Part shown: positions 26,553 through 35,000 of the stretch, in pieces
How the letters are laid out: each line of letters begins with the position of its first letter
Position numbering within the stretch: the stretch's first letter is position 1
NCBI GenBank assembly: GCA_965603725.1
Contig: CBFDEC010000015.1
Location: forward strand, 4,577-68,576
DNA length: 64,000 nt
From: JAGGSN01 sp965603725
GTDB taxonomy: Bacteria; Zixibacteria; MSB-5A5; UBA10806; 4484-95
Direction of reading: 5' to 3'
The notes under the pieces: model-generated
What the model saw: the letters and a program-made list of their open reading frames with translations, nothing else
Database searches by the model: none
Told to the model about the DNA's origin: nothing
Position numbers and translations under genes: made by a program

Positions 26553-27490
26553 TGCTCCACCCTTTCCTTGGTTAACCGAATGAATGCCCGTTCAAGACTG
26601 GGCACATTGGGTGAAAACTCTCTAATCTGCCAGCCCTCGTCCCTGACTTTATCGGATATCAATACCCGGGTTTTTTCAAAATCGGAACCACTAATTACAA
26701 ACCTGCTGAAATCATCGCTGTCGCCGACAAAGTCGAGATTTAAACCCGGATCGGAATCATTGAACGAGCTTTCAACTGCCTCTCTGGTTGCCTTTAATTC
26801 GAGCGTGAAAGCCGGTAAATCGCCGGCTGTTAACCTGAGTTCGTCCGGTGTGCCTAAGGCGATAATTTTGCCTTCGTTGATAATTACGATCCGGTCGGAG
26901 ATGGCCTCGACCTCCTGCAGAATATGGGTAGAAAATATAATCGTTTTGGTGGCTGATAGCTCTTTTATGAGCTGTCGTATGCCGACTATTTGAAGCGGAT
27001 CGAGTCCGGAAGTAGGTTCGTCCATAATCAACACTTCGGGGTCATGTATCAAAGCCTGAGCCAACCCGACACGTTGACGAAATCCGCGTGAGAGTTCACC
27101 GACAGGGCGACGGTACACGCTCTTGATTTTGCAGGCTTCGACAACCCAATCAATTCGAGTTCTCAGGTGATGATTTTCAAGACCCCGTCCTTTGCCGACA
27201 AAATCCAGGTATTCGACAACCTCCATATCGTTATAGAGAGGGGCTGTTTCGGGAAGGTAGCCAACTCTTTTACGCACCTCGATGGGATCTTCGAGGATAT
27301 CTATACCTTCCACTGTCGCCGTGCCCGAGGTCGGGACTATCTGCGTGGTAATAATTTTCATACAGGTGGTTTTACCTGCGCCATTGGGACCCAATAATCC
27401 GGTTACCTGGTTTTTTTCAGCCACAAATGAAACGTCAACCAGAGCCCGTGTAGTACCGTAGTTCATAAACAGGCTTTTAGCTTCAACCAT
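26549..27490 (-). CDS. ABC transporter ATPase, GldA-like
   Basis: 313 residues. Drives the permease encoded next to it. Walker A GPNGAGKTT near residue 35, Q-loop YLPETAPLY, signature LSRGFRQRVGLAQAL (the usual SxG is SRG), Walker B VLIMDEPTSGLDP and the switch His in STHILQEVE. The C-terminal 90 residues form the extra domain found in GldA/CcmA-type subunits. GAAGGAG precedes the ATG. First gene of a three-gene operon ending at the terminator at 23031. Confidence 0.92.
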   Translation of the reverse strand: MVEAKSLFMNYGTTRALVDVSFVAEKNQVTGLLGPNGAGKTTCMKIITTQIVPTSGTATVEGIDILEDPIEVRKRVGYLPETAPLYNDMEVVEYLDFVGKGRGLENHHLRTRIDWVVEACKIKSVYRRPVGELSRGFRQRVGLAQALIHDPEVLIMDEPTSGLDPLQIVGIRQLIKELSATKTIIFSTHILQEVEAISDRIVIINEGKIIALGTPDELRLTAGDLPAFTLELKATREAVESSFNDSDPGLNLDFVGDSDDFSRFVISGSDFEKTRVLISDKVRDEGWQIREFSPNVPSLERAFIRLTKERVEQ

Positions 27491-27542
27491 TCACAGCTCC
27501 TTCTTTTATTGTTAAACAAATTCACAATTAACATCTAAAATG

Positions 27543-27570
27543 ACCCAAAATAAAATTATACATTTTGGGT
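27543..27570. other. Palindrome between the methyltransferase and GldA-like genes
   Basis: ACCCAAAAT and ATTTTGGGT form a 9-bp perfect stem with a 10-nt AT-rich loop. It lies downstream of the methyltransferase gene and upstream of the ABC operon, so it could be an operator or a weak terminator. Confidence 0.45.
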
Positions 27571-27702
27571 TACGAATAGTTCATTAAAATACCATTTTTT
27601 TTCGGGCAGGCAAGGAAAATAATTCAATAAGTTTCTGCTAATCAATAACTTTAAAATAGGTAATTGTTAAACTTCATTCGGTTTGGATCGCAACTGTATA
27701 AT

Positions 27703-27726
27703 GGTCAGATGGAGTGATTGGTTGGC
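27703..27726. repeat. Cassette 3'-flank repeat, copy 1
   Basis: GGTCAGATGGAGTGATTGG followed by TTGGC, ending right at the methyltransferase stop codon. The same 24 bases with three changes abut the stop codon of the HARE-HTH gene (29734-29757). Confidence 0.65.
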
Positions 27727-28641
27727 CTATGCTAATCTCCTTCTAGATGATCTCACTTTATATAATGCTTGATTTTCACAAACCCGTGTATAACCTGAAT
27801 TATCATTTATTATTTCTTCAAATATTAACTTTGTCTGCATGAAGAGGTTGTTGCTTTCCGTTTTTAAGTAACGTGCCGACATACGGCAATATTCACGATC
27901 AATATCTATTCCGATACTATTTCTCCCATTTCTAAGGGCGGCAATCATAGTTGTTCCTGAACCGCAAAATGGGTCCAAGACCGTATCGCCATGAAAAGAA
28001 AACATTTTAACCAACCGGGTTGCCAATTCGAGCGGAAAGGGGGCAGGATGATTTCTAGTTGATGCACCAGGAATATTCCAAATTTGCCTAAACCAGCTAT
28101 CAAAGTCTTTTTTGTTTATCTTGCTTAGCCTTCTTTGTTCTTCTGTAGGTTTTCGGTAACCTCCTGGCTTTCTCTGCATAAGGATATATTCCATATCATT
28201 TTTTATAATTGCATTCGGCTCATAAGGTTTGCCTAAGAATTTTGAACCGTTAGCAACTTCATAACTTGCATTTGCTATTTTATACCAGATGATTGGATTA
28301 AGATTATCGAATCCCATTTTTCTACATAAAACACATATGTCCGCGTGCAAAGGGAAGACTAGGTGGCGTCCAAATTTGCGGCGTGAGACGCATACATCGC
28401 CTACAACGCACACAAGCCTGCCACCGGGAACTAATATTCGAAAAATCTCACTCCAAACTTTCTTAAGTTCGATCAAAAAGGATTCATAGTCGTCGATATG
28501 CCCTAATTGGTGCATATTTTCATTGTAGCGTTTAAGATTCCAATATGGAGGCGAGGTTATAACTAGATGAATAGACTCATCTTCTAAAAAAGACAAATCC
28601 CTTGCATCCCCGTTAATTAATCTTTGATATGTTTGAACCAT
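27727..28641 (-). CDS. Type II DNA methyltransferase, TSPPY class
   Basis: Methylates the site cut by the neighbouring endonuclease. 304 residues. Motif IV TSPPYWNL (29-33) comes before motif I DPFCGSGTT (223-231), the beta-class order. The TSPPY version is typical of N4-cytosine enzymes such as M.BamHI and M.PvuII, though a few adenine enzymes share it. NHPAPFPLELATRLV is the usual stretch before motif I. The gene for the XhoI-family nuclease lies 8 nt upstream in the same operon. The known partners of XhoI/PaeR7I are large N6-adenine enzymes, so this pairing is atypical. Lower GC than its neighbours. Confidence 0.9.
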   Translation of the reverse strand: MVQTYQRLINGDARDLSFLEDESIHLVITSPPYWNLKRYNENMHQLGHIDDYESFLIELKKVWSEIFRILVPGGRLVCVVGDVCVSRRKFGRHLVFPLHADICVLCRKMGFDNLNPIIWYKIANASYEVANGSKFLGKPYEPNAIIKNDMEYILMQRKPGGYRKPTEEQRRLSKINKKDFDSWFRQIWNIPGASTRNHPAPFPLELATRLVKMFSFHGDTVLDPFCGSGTTMIAALRNGRNSIGIDIDREYCRMSARYLKTESNNLFMQTKLIFEEIINDNSGYTRVCENQALYKVRSSRRRLA

Positions 28642-28649
28642 AATCTGCC

Positions 28650-29375
28650 TTATGCAAATGCTCTAACATGAGAGATAAGAGATTTGGCAAAAATCGAAAA
28701 GTACAAATCGGCTGCAGGCTCTTTGTAAACACCAGTAATGCCATTTTCGCTGTCTGATGTTATAAATGATGCGGAAGTATAATGGCGTTCAAGTATTAGC
28801 TTTCGGCAAAATAATTCATATCGCCTCATATACGAAGCCCCTACAAACTCAGGGAACACTTCGAAATGTGGTTCTTTTACCCTTATTGGGCGATTAGATG
28901 CTTTGCAATCTTCAAGCATAAAAAGATAACCAAGAAATGGCTGAATTCCTCCATTAAAAGCGCCTTTTCTAAATGCTGTCCAAAGGTCGAGAGCGCTACC
29001 AATAGCTTCTTCAGTCCTGTTGTTGAAATTGTTGCCGAAAGAAGGACCTACTTGGGACTTCACCTCAAGAGCAACGAGCAGATGAGCATTTTTGACAACT
29101 AATAAATCCCACTCTTTGGTTGGTCGAAAAAATCCGGGTAATTCTAATGCTTTCTTCCGAAATATGAATCCTACATCTATTCCAGACTCTATGATCAAGT
29201 TGGTGAAAAGATTAATAAAACCATCCATCTGAGCACCGCCAGTTACGGCGCTCCGCAAACCAGCATCTGATATCCCTCGTTTCTTCTGTTTTTCCTTTTG
29301 TGCTTTTCGAGTAAGCCAGTAATGAGCAACAGCTTCTCCGATGTATTGTTCTAACCTATCCATAATTTTCGACAT
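28650..29375 (-). CDS. Restriction endonuclease, XhoI/PaeR7I family
   Basis: Type II nuclease expected to cut CTCGAG. The core GFFRPTKEWDLLVV and ALEVKSQVGPSFGNNFNNR, then TEEAIGSALDLWTAFRKG, is the diagnostic block of PaeR7I and XhoI, with the catalytic D and ExK (WD ... EVK). Starting at ATG 29375 it has 241 residues, close to PaeR7I, and GGATG lies before it. A longer frame from TTG 29444 adds 23 residues that the family lacks and overlaps a duplicated promoter segment. Some CTCGAG sites do occur in the window (16413, 20033, 40911, 54543), so they must be protected if this enzyme has that specificity and is active. Confidence 0.92.
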   Translation of the reverse strand: MSKIMDRLEQYIGEAVAHYWLTRKAQKEKQKKRGISDAGLRSAVTGGAQMDGFINLFTNLIIESGIDVGFIFRKKALELPGFFRPTKEWDLLVVKNAHLLVALEVKSQVGPSFGNNFNNRTEEAIGSALDLWTAFRKGAFNGGIQPFLGYLFMLEDCKASNRPIRVKEPHFEVFPEFVGASYMRRYELFCRKLILERHYTSASFITSDSENGITGVYKEPAADLYFSIFAKSLISHVRAFA

Positions 29376-29416
29376 GTTTACATCCAAACTAATCCTTTTT
29401 ATAATCCTATTTACAC

Positions 29417-29492
29417 CTAAACATTCTCTTTTATACTCATTCAATAATTAATGGTATCATACATGGATAAGAGGGGGGATGTCAATCTCTTT
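29417..29492. repeat. Duplicated promoter block, copy 1
   Basis: A block of about 76 bases nearly identical to 30735-30806. It includes TTGACA (29480-29485) and TATGAT (29456-29461). A second shared part with a forward promoter follows at 29581-29626, matching 30832-30883. Confidence 0.8.
29456..29485 (-). promoter_or_regulatory. Promoter of the restriction-modification operon
   Basis: TTGACA, 18 bases, TATGAT on the minus strand, inside the duplicated block. Predicted start near 29449, about 75 nt before the nuclease ATG at 29375. Confidence 0.65.
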
Positions 29493-29494
29493 TT

Positions 29495-29521
29495 GTGGGT
29501 AGCACACATCCTCGTGTGCCC
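29495..29521 (+). repeat. Palindromic repeat D, second copy
   Basis: Related to 568-594, with GCACAC-ATCCTC-GTGTGC stem. It interrupts the duplicated promoter block here and is absent from the copy at 30735-30883. Confidence 0.55.
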
Positions 29522-29588
29522 CGTTGAATGATTAAAAGGACAGGGTAAACCAGTCCACCCCGGGCGGATGCCACGCACAAGAGCAACC

Positions 29589-29617
29589 TTGACTGAAACA
29601 AAAGTTTAATGTATTGT
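29589..29617 (+). promoter_or_regulatory. Relic forward promoter in duplicated block
   Basis: TTGACT, 17 bases, TATTGT, then 6 nt to an ATG at 29624 that opens only 24 codons. It matches the working promoter of the Wzi-like gene at 30846-30874, so it is probably a leftover of the duplication. Confidence 0.5.
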
Positions 29618-29651
29618 TAATTTATGAGGTCATTATTTAGACTTGTTATGT

Positions 29652-29719
29652 GGTTGGTGTATGTCCTCATGCACCAACAGGGATGCGGCAATGCATAGAT
29701 TCCCACAGCAAGCTGTGGG
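29652..29719. repeat. Repeats F and C next to the HARE-HTH gene
   Basis: Repeat F (29652-29679, identical to 15928-15955) followed by CCCACAGC-AA-GCTGTGGG (29702-29719, as at 13687). Confidence 0.6.
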
Positions 29720-29733
29720 GCACCTTGCAAAGT

Positions 29734-29757
29734 GGTCAGGTGGAGCGATTAGTTGGC
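29734..29757. repeat. Cassette 3'-flank repeat, copy 2
   Basis: 24 bases matching 27703-27726 with three changes, ending just before the stop codon of the HARE-HTH gene. Confidence 0.65.
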
Positions 29758-29758
29758 T

Positions 29759-30712
29759 TTAAATACTAATTTTTTCTTTAATATATTCAGTTGGTTCATT
29801 AATTAATTTGTCGTACTCGGCTTTATGAATACGTTTCGATTCAAAATCAATTCTAACGTCTTGAATGAATTTTCTAAAATCTCCATTTTGTGCACAAAGT
29901 TTATTCATTGTCTCCCAATCCAGATTTGTTTTTGGAATAGCCGGAAACAATATTGACGATGAATCAAAATCGCTAAGATCAAGATGAATAATGCCAATAC
30001 CAAAAGATAGTGTTAATCTTTCCAATTCCGAAAGAAATTCATCATCCTGTTTAATTTCCGAAGCCACCAAATAACCTTCATTTGCCCATGATGAATTAGA
30101 TACTGCTTGGAAATATGATTCTCTATAATTTCCTTTGTTTAATGTTTTCTTTAATTCGAAAGAATAGAGCTTAATGAGGTTATTGTCAGACAATTTTCCT
30201 AATTCAATCAATTCTAATTCCCAATCTTCCAAAGGAAGATAAAAGCCAACTAGATCAGGATATAACCATTCACTATAGACTTTCTTTTGAGATTTTTCAT
30301 GAAATATTGTCTTTGTTAAAACACCTCTACCTCTACCAAAAGATGGATTAGCATAGACAAAATAAGTTAGTAGTGGATGTAAGTCTCTTTCCTTCCATTT
30401 GGTTTTCTCTTTTATGGTTTTGGTTTCTTCAATTTCAATTTTCTTGACAATATCTTCCGTTATTTCTGATTTTCTACTCTTTAAAAAAAACCTAGCAGGT
30501 CTTTTGCCTACCTTAATAAATTTAGAATTAGGATTATCCCGCACATCTACGAATATCCTTGCCCCCAAGGTTTGCCAGGGAGTCTTGCCTGATGATTTTA
30601 TTTTTTCGGTTAATGTTAATTCTTCTGCCTTTTGCCAAATTTCTTGGTACGTCATTGGCTTTTCAGCTTGATTTAACACATCTATAGCTAAATCATTAAA
30701 TGTGTAAGACAT
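29759..30712 (-). CDS. HARE-HTH protein with PD-(D/E)XK-like nuclease domain
   Basis: 317 residues. Residues 1-78 form a HARE-HTH winged helix (FNDLAIDVLNQAEKPMTYQE, TPWQTLGARIFVDVRDN, FIKVGKRPARFFL), a DNA-binding module often fused to restriction enzymes. Residues about 110-230 hold YPDLVGFYLP (Pro152-Asp153) and LYSFELKKTL (Glu186, Lys188), followed by a Tyr/Gln/Asn helix: a PD-(D/E)XK pattern as in COG2958-like proteins. It is probably a DNA-acting defence protein, perhaps sensing or cutting modified DNA. GAGGACAG precedes the ATG. It sits between two copies of a promoter block, directly after an RM operon. The nuclease activity is inference. Confidence 0.78.
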   Translation of the reverse strand: MSYTFNDLAIDVLNQAEKPMTYQEIWQKAEELTLTEKIKSSGKTPWQTLGARIFVDVRDNPNSKFIKVGKRPARFFLKSRKSEITEDIVKKIEIEETKTIKEKTKWKERDLHPLLTYFVYANPSFGRGRGVLTKTIFHEKSQKKVYSEWLYPDLVGFYLPLEDWELELIELGKLSDNNLIKLYSFELKKTLNKGNYRESYFQAVSNSSWANEGYLVASEIKQDDEFLSELERLTLSFGIGIIHLDLSDFDSSSILFPAIPKTNLDWETMNKLCAQNGDFRKFIQDVRIDFESKRIHKAEYDKLINEPTEYIKEKISI

Positions 30713-30734
30713 TCTGTCCTCGTATTCTTTTAAT

Positions 30735-30806
30735 CTAACATTCTTTTATACTCATTCAATAATTAATGGTATCATAATGGATAAGAGTGGGGATGTCAAT
30801 CTCTTT
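30735..30806. repeat. Duplicated promoter block, copy 2
   Basis: 72 bases nearly identical to 29417-29492. Continues, after a spacer of 25 bases, with the forward promoter part 30832-30883 that matches 29581-29626. Confidence 0.8.
30771..30799 (-). promoter_or_regulatory. Promoter of the HARE-HTH gene
   Basis: TTGACA, 17 bases, TATGAT on the minus strand; leader of about 52 nt to the ATG at 30712. Confidence 0.65.
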
Positions 30807-30845
30807 AACCGAAAAAATGTTTTCAAACACAGAGCAAACTCAACC

Positions 30846-30874
30846 TTGACAGAAATAATTGTATTGTCTATTAT
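30846..30874 (+). promoter_or_regulatory. Promoter of the Wzi-like gene, leaderless type
   Basis: TTGACA, 17 bases, TATTAT, then AAATTT and the ATG at 30881. Transcription should start at or next to the A of the ATG. Confidence 0.7.
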
Positions 30875-30880
30875 AAATTT

Positions 30881-32389
30881 ATGAAAGCTGTTGCCGGATT
30901 AATTACTCTTCTTATGTTAATAATCAATTTCCCTGTTTTCTGCGAGCCAGCATATTATAATCGAACAGCTTCTTACGATGAATTGGACCCCCGTCTGCCC
31001 GATCACCGGTTAAACCTTCTTCACCGCCTGCAGGTTTCATCCGGGAATTACCTGTCAACAGATTTTGATTGTTTGGCTGATGAAAAGCTGTCCGGTTTTA
31101 ACTATAGAGTATACGCCTATTTAGAGGATGTTTCTCCTTATAGATTCAATTACAAAACCGATGATTTTCGATTTTCAGCAGGTCTTAAAATAAAAGAGGA
31201 CTGGCTGGGGGCTGTCGAGGGAGATTCCGGAATAGGCAATCTGCAGTCAGTTTTTACTATCAGAGGTAAAGCGGTAATAAAAGATAAAATAGAAATATAT
31301 CAGGACATCACCCTGTTTCGATATGACAAGACATCATATCTCGACAGCGCCTCAACAACCGGCGAGTTTTTAAAAGACCCGCTTTTAAGTTACCAGTTGC
31401 CGCACCGCGGGCCGGTCGCCTCGAAGGTGGATGTATTAGAGGTGCAGACAGACCGGGCTTTTGTAAAATTTAATCTTTTTGGAGTCGATATTCAATCTGG
31501 CCGGGATCGCCTCCAATTGAAAGGCGGCTATCGAACGGGCTTACTGTTTTCCGGCCTGACCCGTCCGATCGATATGTATTATCGTCTCGATTACAAATTC
31601 TGGCGGTTTGATTTTACAGCTTTATCGGGACAGTTGACCGATGCCGGAAAAAGATATATTTCCGCCAAGAGATTAGCTCTTCGATTGGCTCGCAATCTGC
31701 AAATCGGCGTTACCGAGGCGGCGGCATTTGCCGATGACCCTGCCGCTTATATCAACCCGTTGATGTTGTTTTATATTACTCATCGTCATCGCCCGAACAA
31801 CAGGGATAATATAATAGCCATGGCGGATGTTTCTTATACTCCTTTTAAGAACCTCAACCTCTATGGCGAATTCCTCGATGACGACCTGATCATATTCGAA
31901 GGCGGCGCTTCCAAGTATGGTTTCCTTCTTGGTCTTTTTAAGTCGCGGCTGTTTTCCGAGCGAACAGACCTGCATCTTGAATATTCACATGTTCGCAAAT
32001 GGACCTATACTCATGTCAGCGAGGTAAATGCCTGGGAATACCGCGGACAACCGTTTGGTTTCTGGGCTGGTCCCGATGCCGACGAGTTTTATGCTCAGTT
32101 AAGCTATCTGTTTTCTCCATCCTCAGCGATAAAAATGAACTTCGATTATATCCGTAAAGGCGAGGGCGATCTGTTTCATCCGCATGAGGCTGAGGGCGGC
32201 AACAAAAGCCCGGCGTTCCCATCAGGAACTGTCGAAAAATCTGCCGGCGCCTGGCTGGATTTGAGACATGAGTACAGCCGGTTTATCCTGAACAGTCGGT
32301 TCGGTTATCGTCAAATCGAAAACCGTCACAATAGCCCCGCTGATTTCGACAATTACTTTGCTCATATAGTGGTAATATATAATCTGTAG
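30881..32389 (+). CDS. Outer-membrane beta-barrel, Wzi-like
   Basis: 502 residues. Signal peptide (AVAGLITLLMLIINFPVFC) then a long barrel of alternating strands. Several features recall the capsule assembly protein Wzi family: QVSSGNYLSTDFD near the start, the strand VDIQSGRDRLQLKGGYRTGLLFSG, RLDYKFWRFDFTALSG, YINPLMLFYITHRHRPNNRDN and GEFLDDDL. Wzi attaches capsule to the outer membrane. No capsule genes are nearby, so the role is open. It ends in VVIYNL. No Shine-Dalgarno sequence; the mRNA appears leaderless. The promoter region was duplicated together with the defence cassettes upstream. Confidence 0.75.
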   Translation: MKAVAGLITLLMLIINFPVFCEPAYYNRTASYDELDPRLPDHRLNLLHRLQVSSGNYLSTDFDCLADEKLSGFNYRVYAYLEDVSPYRFNYKTDDFRFSAGLKIKEDWLGAVEGDSGIGNLQSVFTIRGKAVIKDKIEIYQDITLFRYDKTSYLDSASTTGEFLKDPLLSYQLPHRGPVASKVDVLEVQTDRAFVKFNLFGVDIQSGRDRLQLKGGYRTGLLFSGLTRPIDMYYRLDYKFWRFDFTALSGQLTDAGKRYISAKRLALRLARNLQIGVTEAAAFADDPAAYINPLMLFYITHRHRPNNRDNIIAMADVSYTPFKNLNLYGEFLDDDLIIFEGGASKYGFLLGLFKSRLFSERTDLHLEYSHVRKWTYTHVSEVNAWEYRGQPFGFWAGPDADEFYAQLSYLFSPSSAIKMNFDYIRKGEGDLFHPHEAEGGNKSPAFPSGTVEKSAGAWLDLRHEYSRFILNSRFGYRQIENRHNSPADFDNYFAHIVVIYNL

Positions 32390-32492
32390 GTCATCCGTCT
32401 TATTTAACAAAAACCTAAAGATAATCCAGCATTAAACTCAAATTTTGCAATTAGACAGGCTCCCCTGAAAGGGTATTTTTTCCGGTTGCCTA

Positions 32493-34775
32493 TCAAGTCC
32501 GGAAAAGATACTGAAGTTTCATGAAAAACTGGCGCGAGGTCACTCTCCACTTTGATTGGTCATCAGGGCTACTGGTTAGGTTATTATAGTCATGAGTTGA
32601 ACCGATGTAAAAAACTGAAAATGGGCTTATTCGATAAGTTAAAAGCGGATCAATGTCCCATTTCTCGCTGAAATCATTATATTGAATTACAAGTCTAACA
32701 GAAAGTTCACGATTTGCCTGATAATGGACTCTTGTTCTTGTTATGTATCCTTTGAAAAGCTCTTCTCCGGTATCAATATGTGTACTTTTTGAGAAGTTTA
32801 CATTCGGTTGGATTATAAGCCTATCGAACGGTTTGAGGTCGAATGATAAATAAAATGAGGTTTCGTTGCCTTTTACTAACGCCCAGCGCGCTACGCCCTG
32901 TCCGTAATCGAAACTTAAGTTGTATCCGATCTGGTCATTTATGCGGCTTTCTGTATCGAATTCTACATTCCAGAGATTATTAAAATTCACGCCGTCCCAG
33001 AACTCGGTACCTTGATTATATGATAAATGGATATATGTCTGAGCAAATCTTAGCCAATTATTCAAAGACACATTAACATTTGCCCACTTTCTTTTGTTAT
33101 CACAATTCCATCTTCCATTTGTGAATATCTGAGGAGTAATCCTTTCGAATAAACCTCTCTCCATGTAAATTGTATATGAGGAATATACTGATAAGTTTCT
33201 GTAGTTAATCCATGGATCATAGCCTGTTTCGGTTCTGTACGACGGGTCGACTTGATTGTAATCGACCGTGAAGCTCCAGTTGCGCGCGTAGCGTCTAAGC
33301 TGGGTAATAAATGCATTTCCGAAAAACGACTCACCATTCAATGCGGCCGTGTGCGTATCATTATCAAATACAATATCTTCCAAACCCGATGAAACGACGC
33401 TGTCGTCAGGCTCTTTAGTGTGGCTGGCAATAAACTGTCCAACAATGCTGTAGTTTTGTGTCAGACGTATGTCGCCATCAACGCCAAATACCGTTCCCGA
33501 ACCGCCCCCATCAAAACGCCGATCAGTCAACATCAAACCGAGCTGAGAATCCTCATTAAATGACCGCGATGCTCTTAAGATATTAACAAGACTCCTTCCA
33601 GTATTTAAAAGAATGCTGCCTTCGTCCAGAGGAATTATATAAGGGGTGTTTTCATCAAGCGCCGTTAAAAATCCGATACTGGTTCGATTCATACGCCCGG
33701 TGAGTTTGACCGTAAACTGCGGATCATTTACGGTACGGGTATAAAACGAATTGAAAATGGTTCTAAATATATCACTGCCCTCCTGGAAGAAAGGTCGTCT
33801 TTCCGGATAGAAAAGGGCTATTGTAGTGTTAACATCAATCTGGGCCGCATCGGCTTCTATCTGGCTGAAATCGGGATTAATTGCGGCTTCGAGAGTAATA
33901 TCCGATGAAATAGAGTATTTCCCGCCAAGCGAAATTTCGCCCTTGGCCTTATCATTATCAAAAGGAGAATCCGGATTTCCGGGATCTGAAAGGCTCCCCG
34001 ATTGATGGGCGACCAAAGTCGGCAGGATTTCAAGACCTTTTCCCGGAAGCACATTATTAATGCCGGTGACAGTGCCCCATTGACAAACCCAGCATTGCTC
34101 ATCACGATCGTGAGCCGCCCATGAGTACTGGATATAACTCTCCCGGGGACGATCTCGCCAGAAATCTATTTTCCAGGCCTGACTTTCCTTGTTTGGAAAA
34201 CGCATGCTTGCAAACGGCACAGCTATTTCAACCTGATAGCCGGTATCTGTTATCTGGGCGGCAGATTCCCAGATTAAATCAAATCCCGGATCCTCACCGA
34301 TGATGCTTGACCAGAGATGGTCTTTCTGAATGCCATATGGATTTACAAAAAATTCATAAGCCCAGGCGGCATCGCCGTAGGTGTCAATGAGCAGACAGAC
34401 TGCATCATCTCCGTGGAACTGATCGCGCTGACACATTGTAGCGCGAATTGTTGAGGGATCATCATGACACAAAAACGCCACATATAAATTGTCATCATCA
34501 TACGTTATATAGACTTCAGTTTCCACCTCCGGTTTAGTCTTATCGCCAGGAAAACGCTCCGCAAAATTATCAGCACGACTGGCTGTCGTCCAGGCTTCAT
34601 CATTCAATATGCCGTCAATGCTAATTATTCCATTTGTTTTTTTAATTTCAAGGGATGGGTTGAACACCGGTTGAAATGTTTTTGTTGCATAAACATTTGT
34701 TTTTAGAAGAAACAGTTCTGCTATAAGGACAAATATGAAAACAACCTTAGCTCTGTAATTAATAAAAATCCTCAT
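32493..34775 (-). CDS. CBM9-like/DUF5916 outer-membrane protein
   Basis: 760 residues. After a signal peptide (VVFIFVLIAELFLLKTNVYA) comes a CBM9-like beta-sandwich: IISIDGILNDEAWTTASRAD, TEVYITYDDDNLYVAFLCHD and GYQVEIAVPFASMRF. The rest is the DUF5916 barrel, opened by NPDFSQIEADAAQIDVNTTI and FYPERRPFFQEGSDIF, and ends with Arg-Thr after a final aromatic strand (FFMKLQYLFRT). The CBM9 fold suggests sugar-end binding and the barrel an outer-membrane site, but no transport substrate is known for the family. AAAAGGAT precedes the ATG. Single gene, facing the Wzi-like gene tail to tail. Confidence 0.87.
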   Translation of the reverse strand: MRIFINYRAKVVFIFVLIAELFLLKTNVYATKTFQPVFNPSLEIKKTNGIISIDGILNDEAWTTASRADNFAERFPGDKTKPEVETEVYITYDDDNLYVAFLCHDDPSTIRATMCQRDQFHGDDAVCLLIDTYGDAAWAYEFFVNPYGIQKDHLWSSIIGEDPGFDLIWESAAQITDTGYQVEIAVPFASMRFPNKESQAWKIDFWRDRPRESYIQYSWAAHDRDEQCWVCQWGTVTGINNVLPGKGLEILPTLVAHQSGSLSDPGNPDSPFDNDKAKGEISLGGKYSISSDITLEAAINPDFSQIEADAAQIDVNTTIALFYPERRPFFQEGSDIFRTIFNSFYTRTVNDPQFTVKLTGRMNRTSIGFLTALDENTPYIIPLDEGSILLNTGRSLVNILRASRSFNEDSQLGLMLTDRRFDGGGSGTVFGVDGDIRLTQNYSIVGQFIASHTKEPDDSVVSSGLEDIVFDNDTHTAALNGESFFGNAFITQLRRYARNWSFTVDYNQVDPSYRTETGYDPWINYRNLSVYSSYTIYMERGLFERITPQIFTNGRWNCDNKRKWANVNVSLNNWLRFAQTYIHLSYNQGTEFWDGVNFNNLWNVEFDTESRINDQIGYNLSFDYGQGVARWALVKGNETSFYLSFDLKPFDRLIIQPNVNFSKSTHIDTGEELFKGYITRTRVHYQANRELSVRLVIQYNDFSEKWDIDPLLTYRISPFSVFYIGSTHDYNNLTSSPDDQSKWRVTSRQFFMKLQYLFRT

Positions 34776-35000
34776 GGTACAAATCCTTTTATTTTAAAAT
34801 CCATTTTAGACAAATTGTTAGATCTATCTCGCACTGTATATGTTAATTTTGCATTATTGAACATAGTCGACCCACCATTCCGGACCTGTGGCCCTTAATT
34901 CTTATTTATATACGGAAATAGCTGTAAATTGTTACAAAATAATGTAGTGCGTATGCCTTTTTATTTAACAGACATATTTCGCCGATGCTGGCAGGATGTA

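Noticed and set aside
29624..29698. 24-codon frame behind the relic promoter
   Set aside because: Runs into repeat F; probably a by-product of the duplication.
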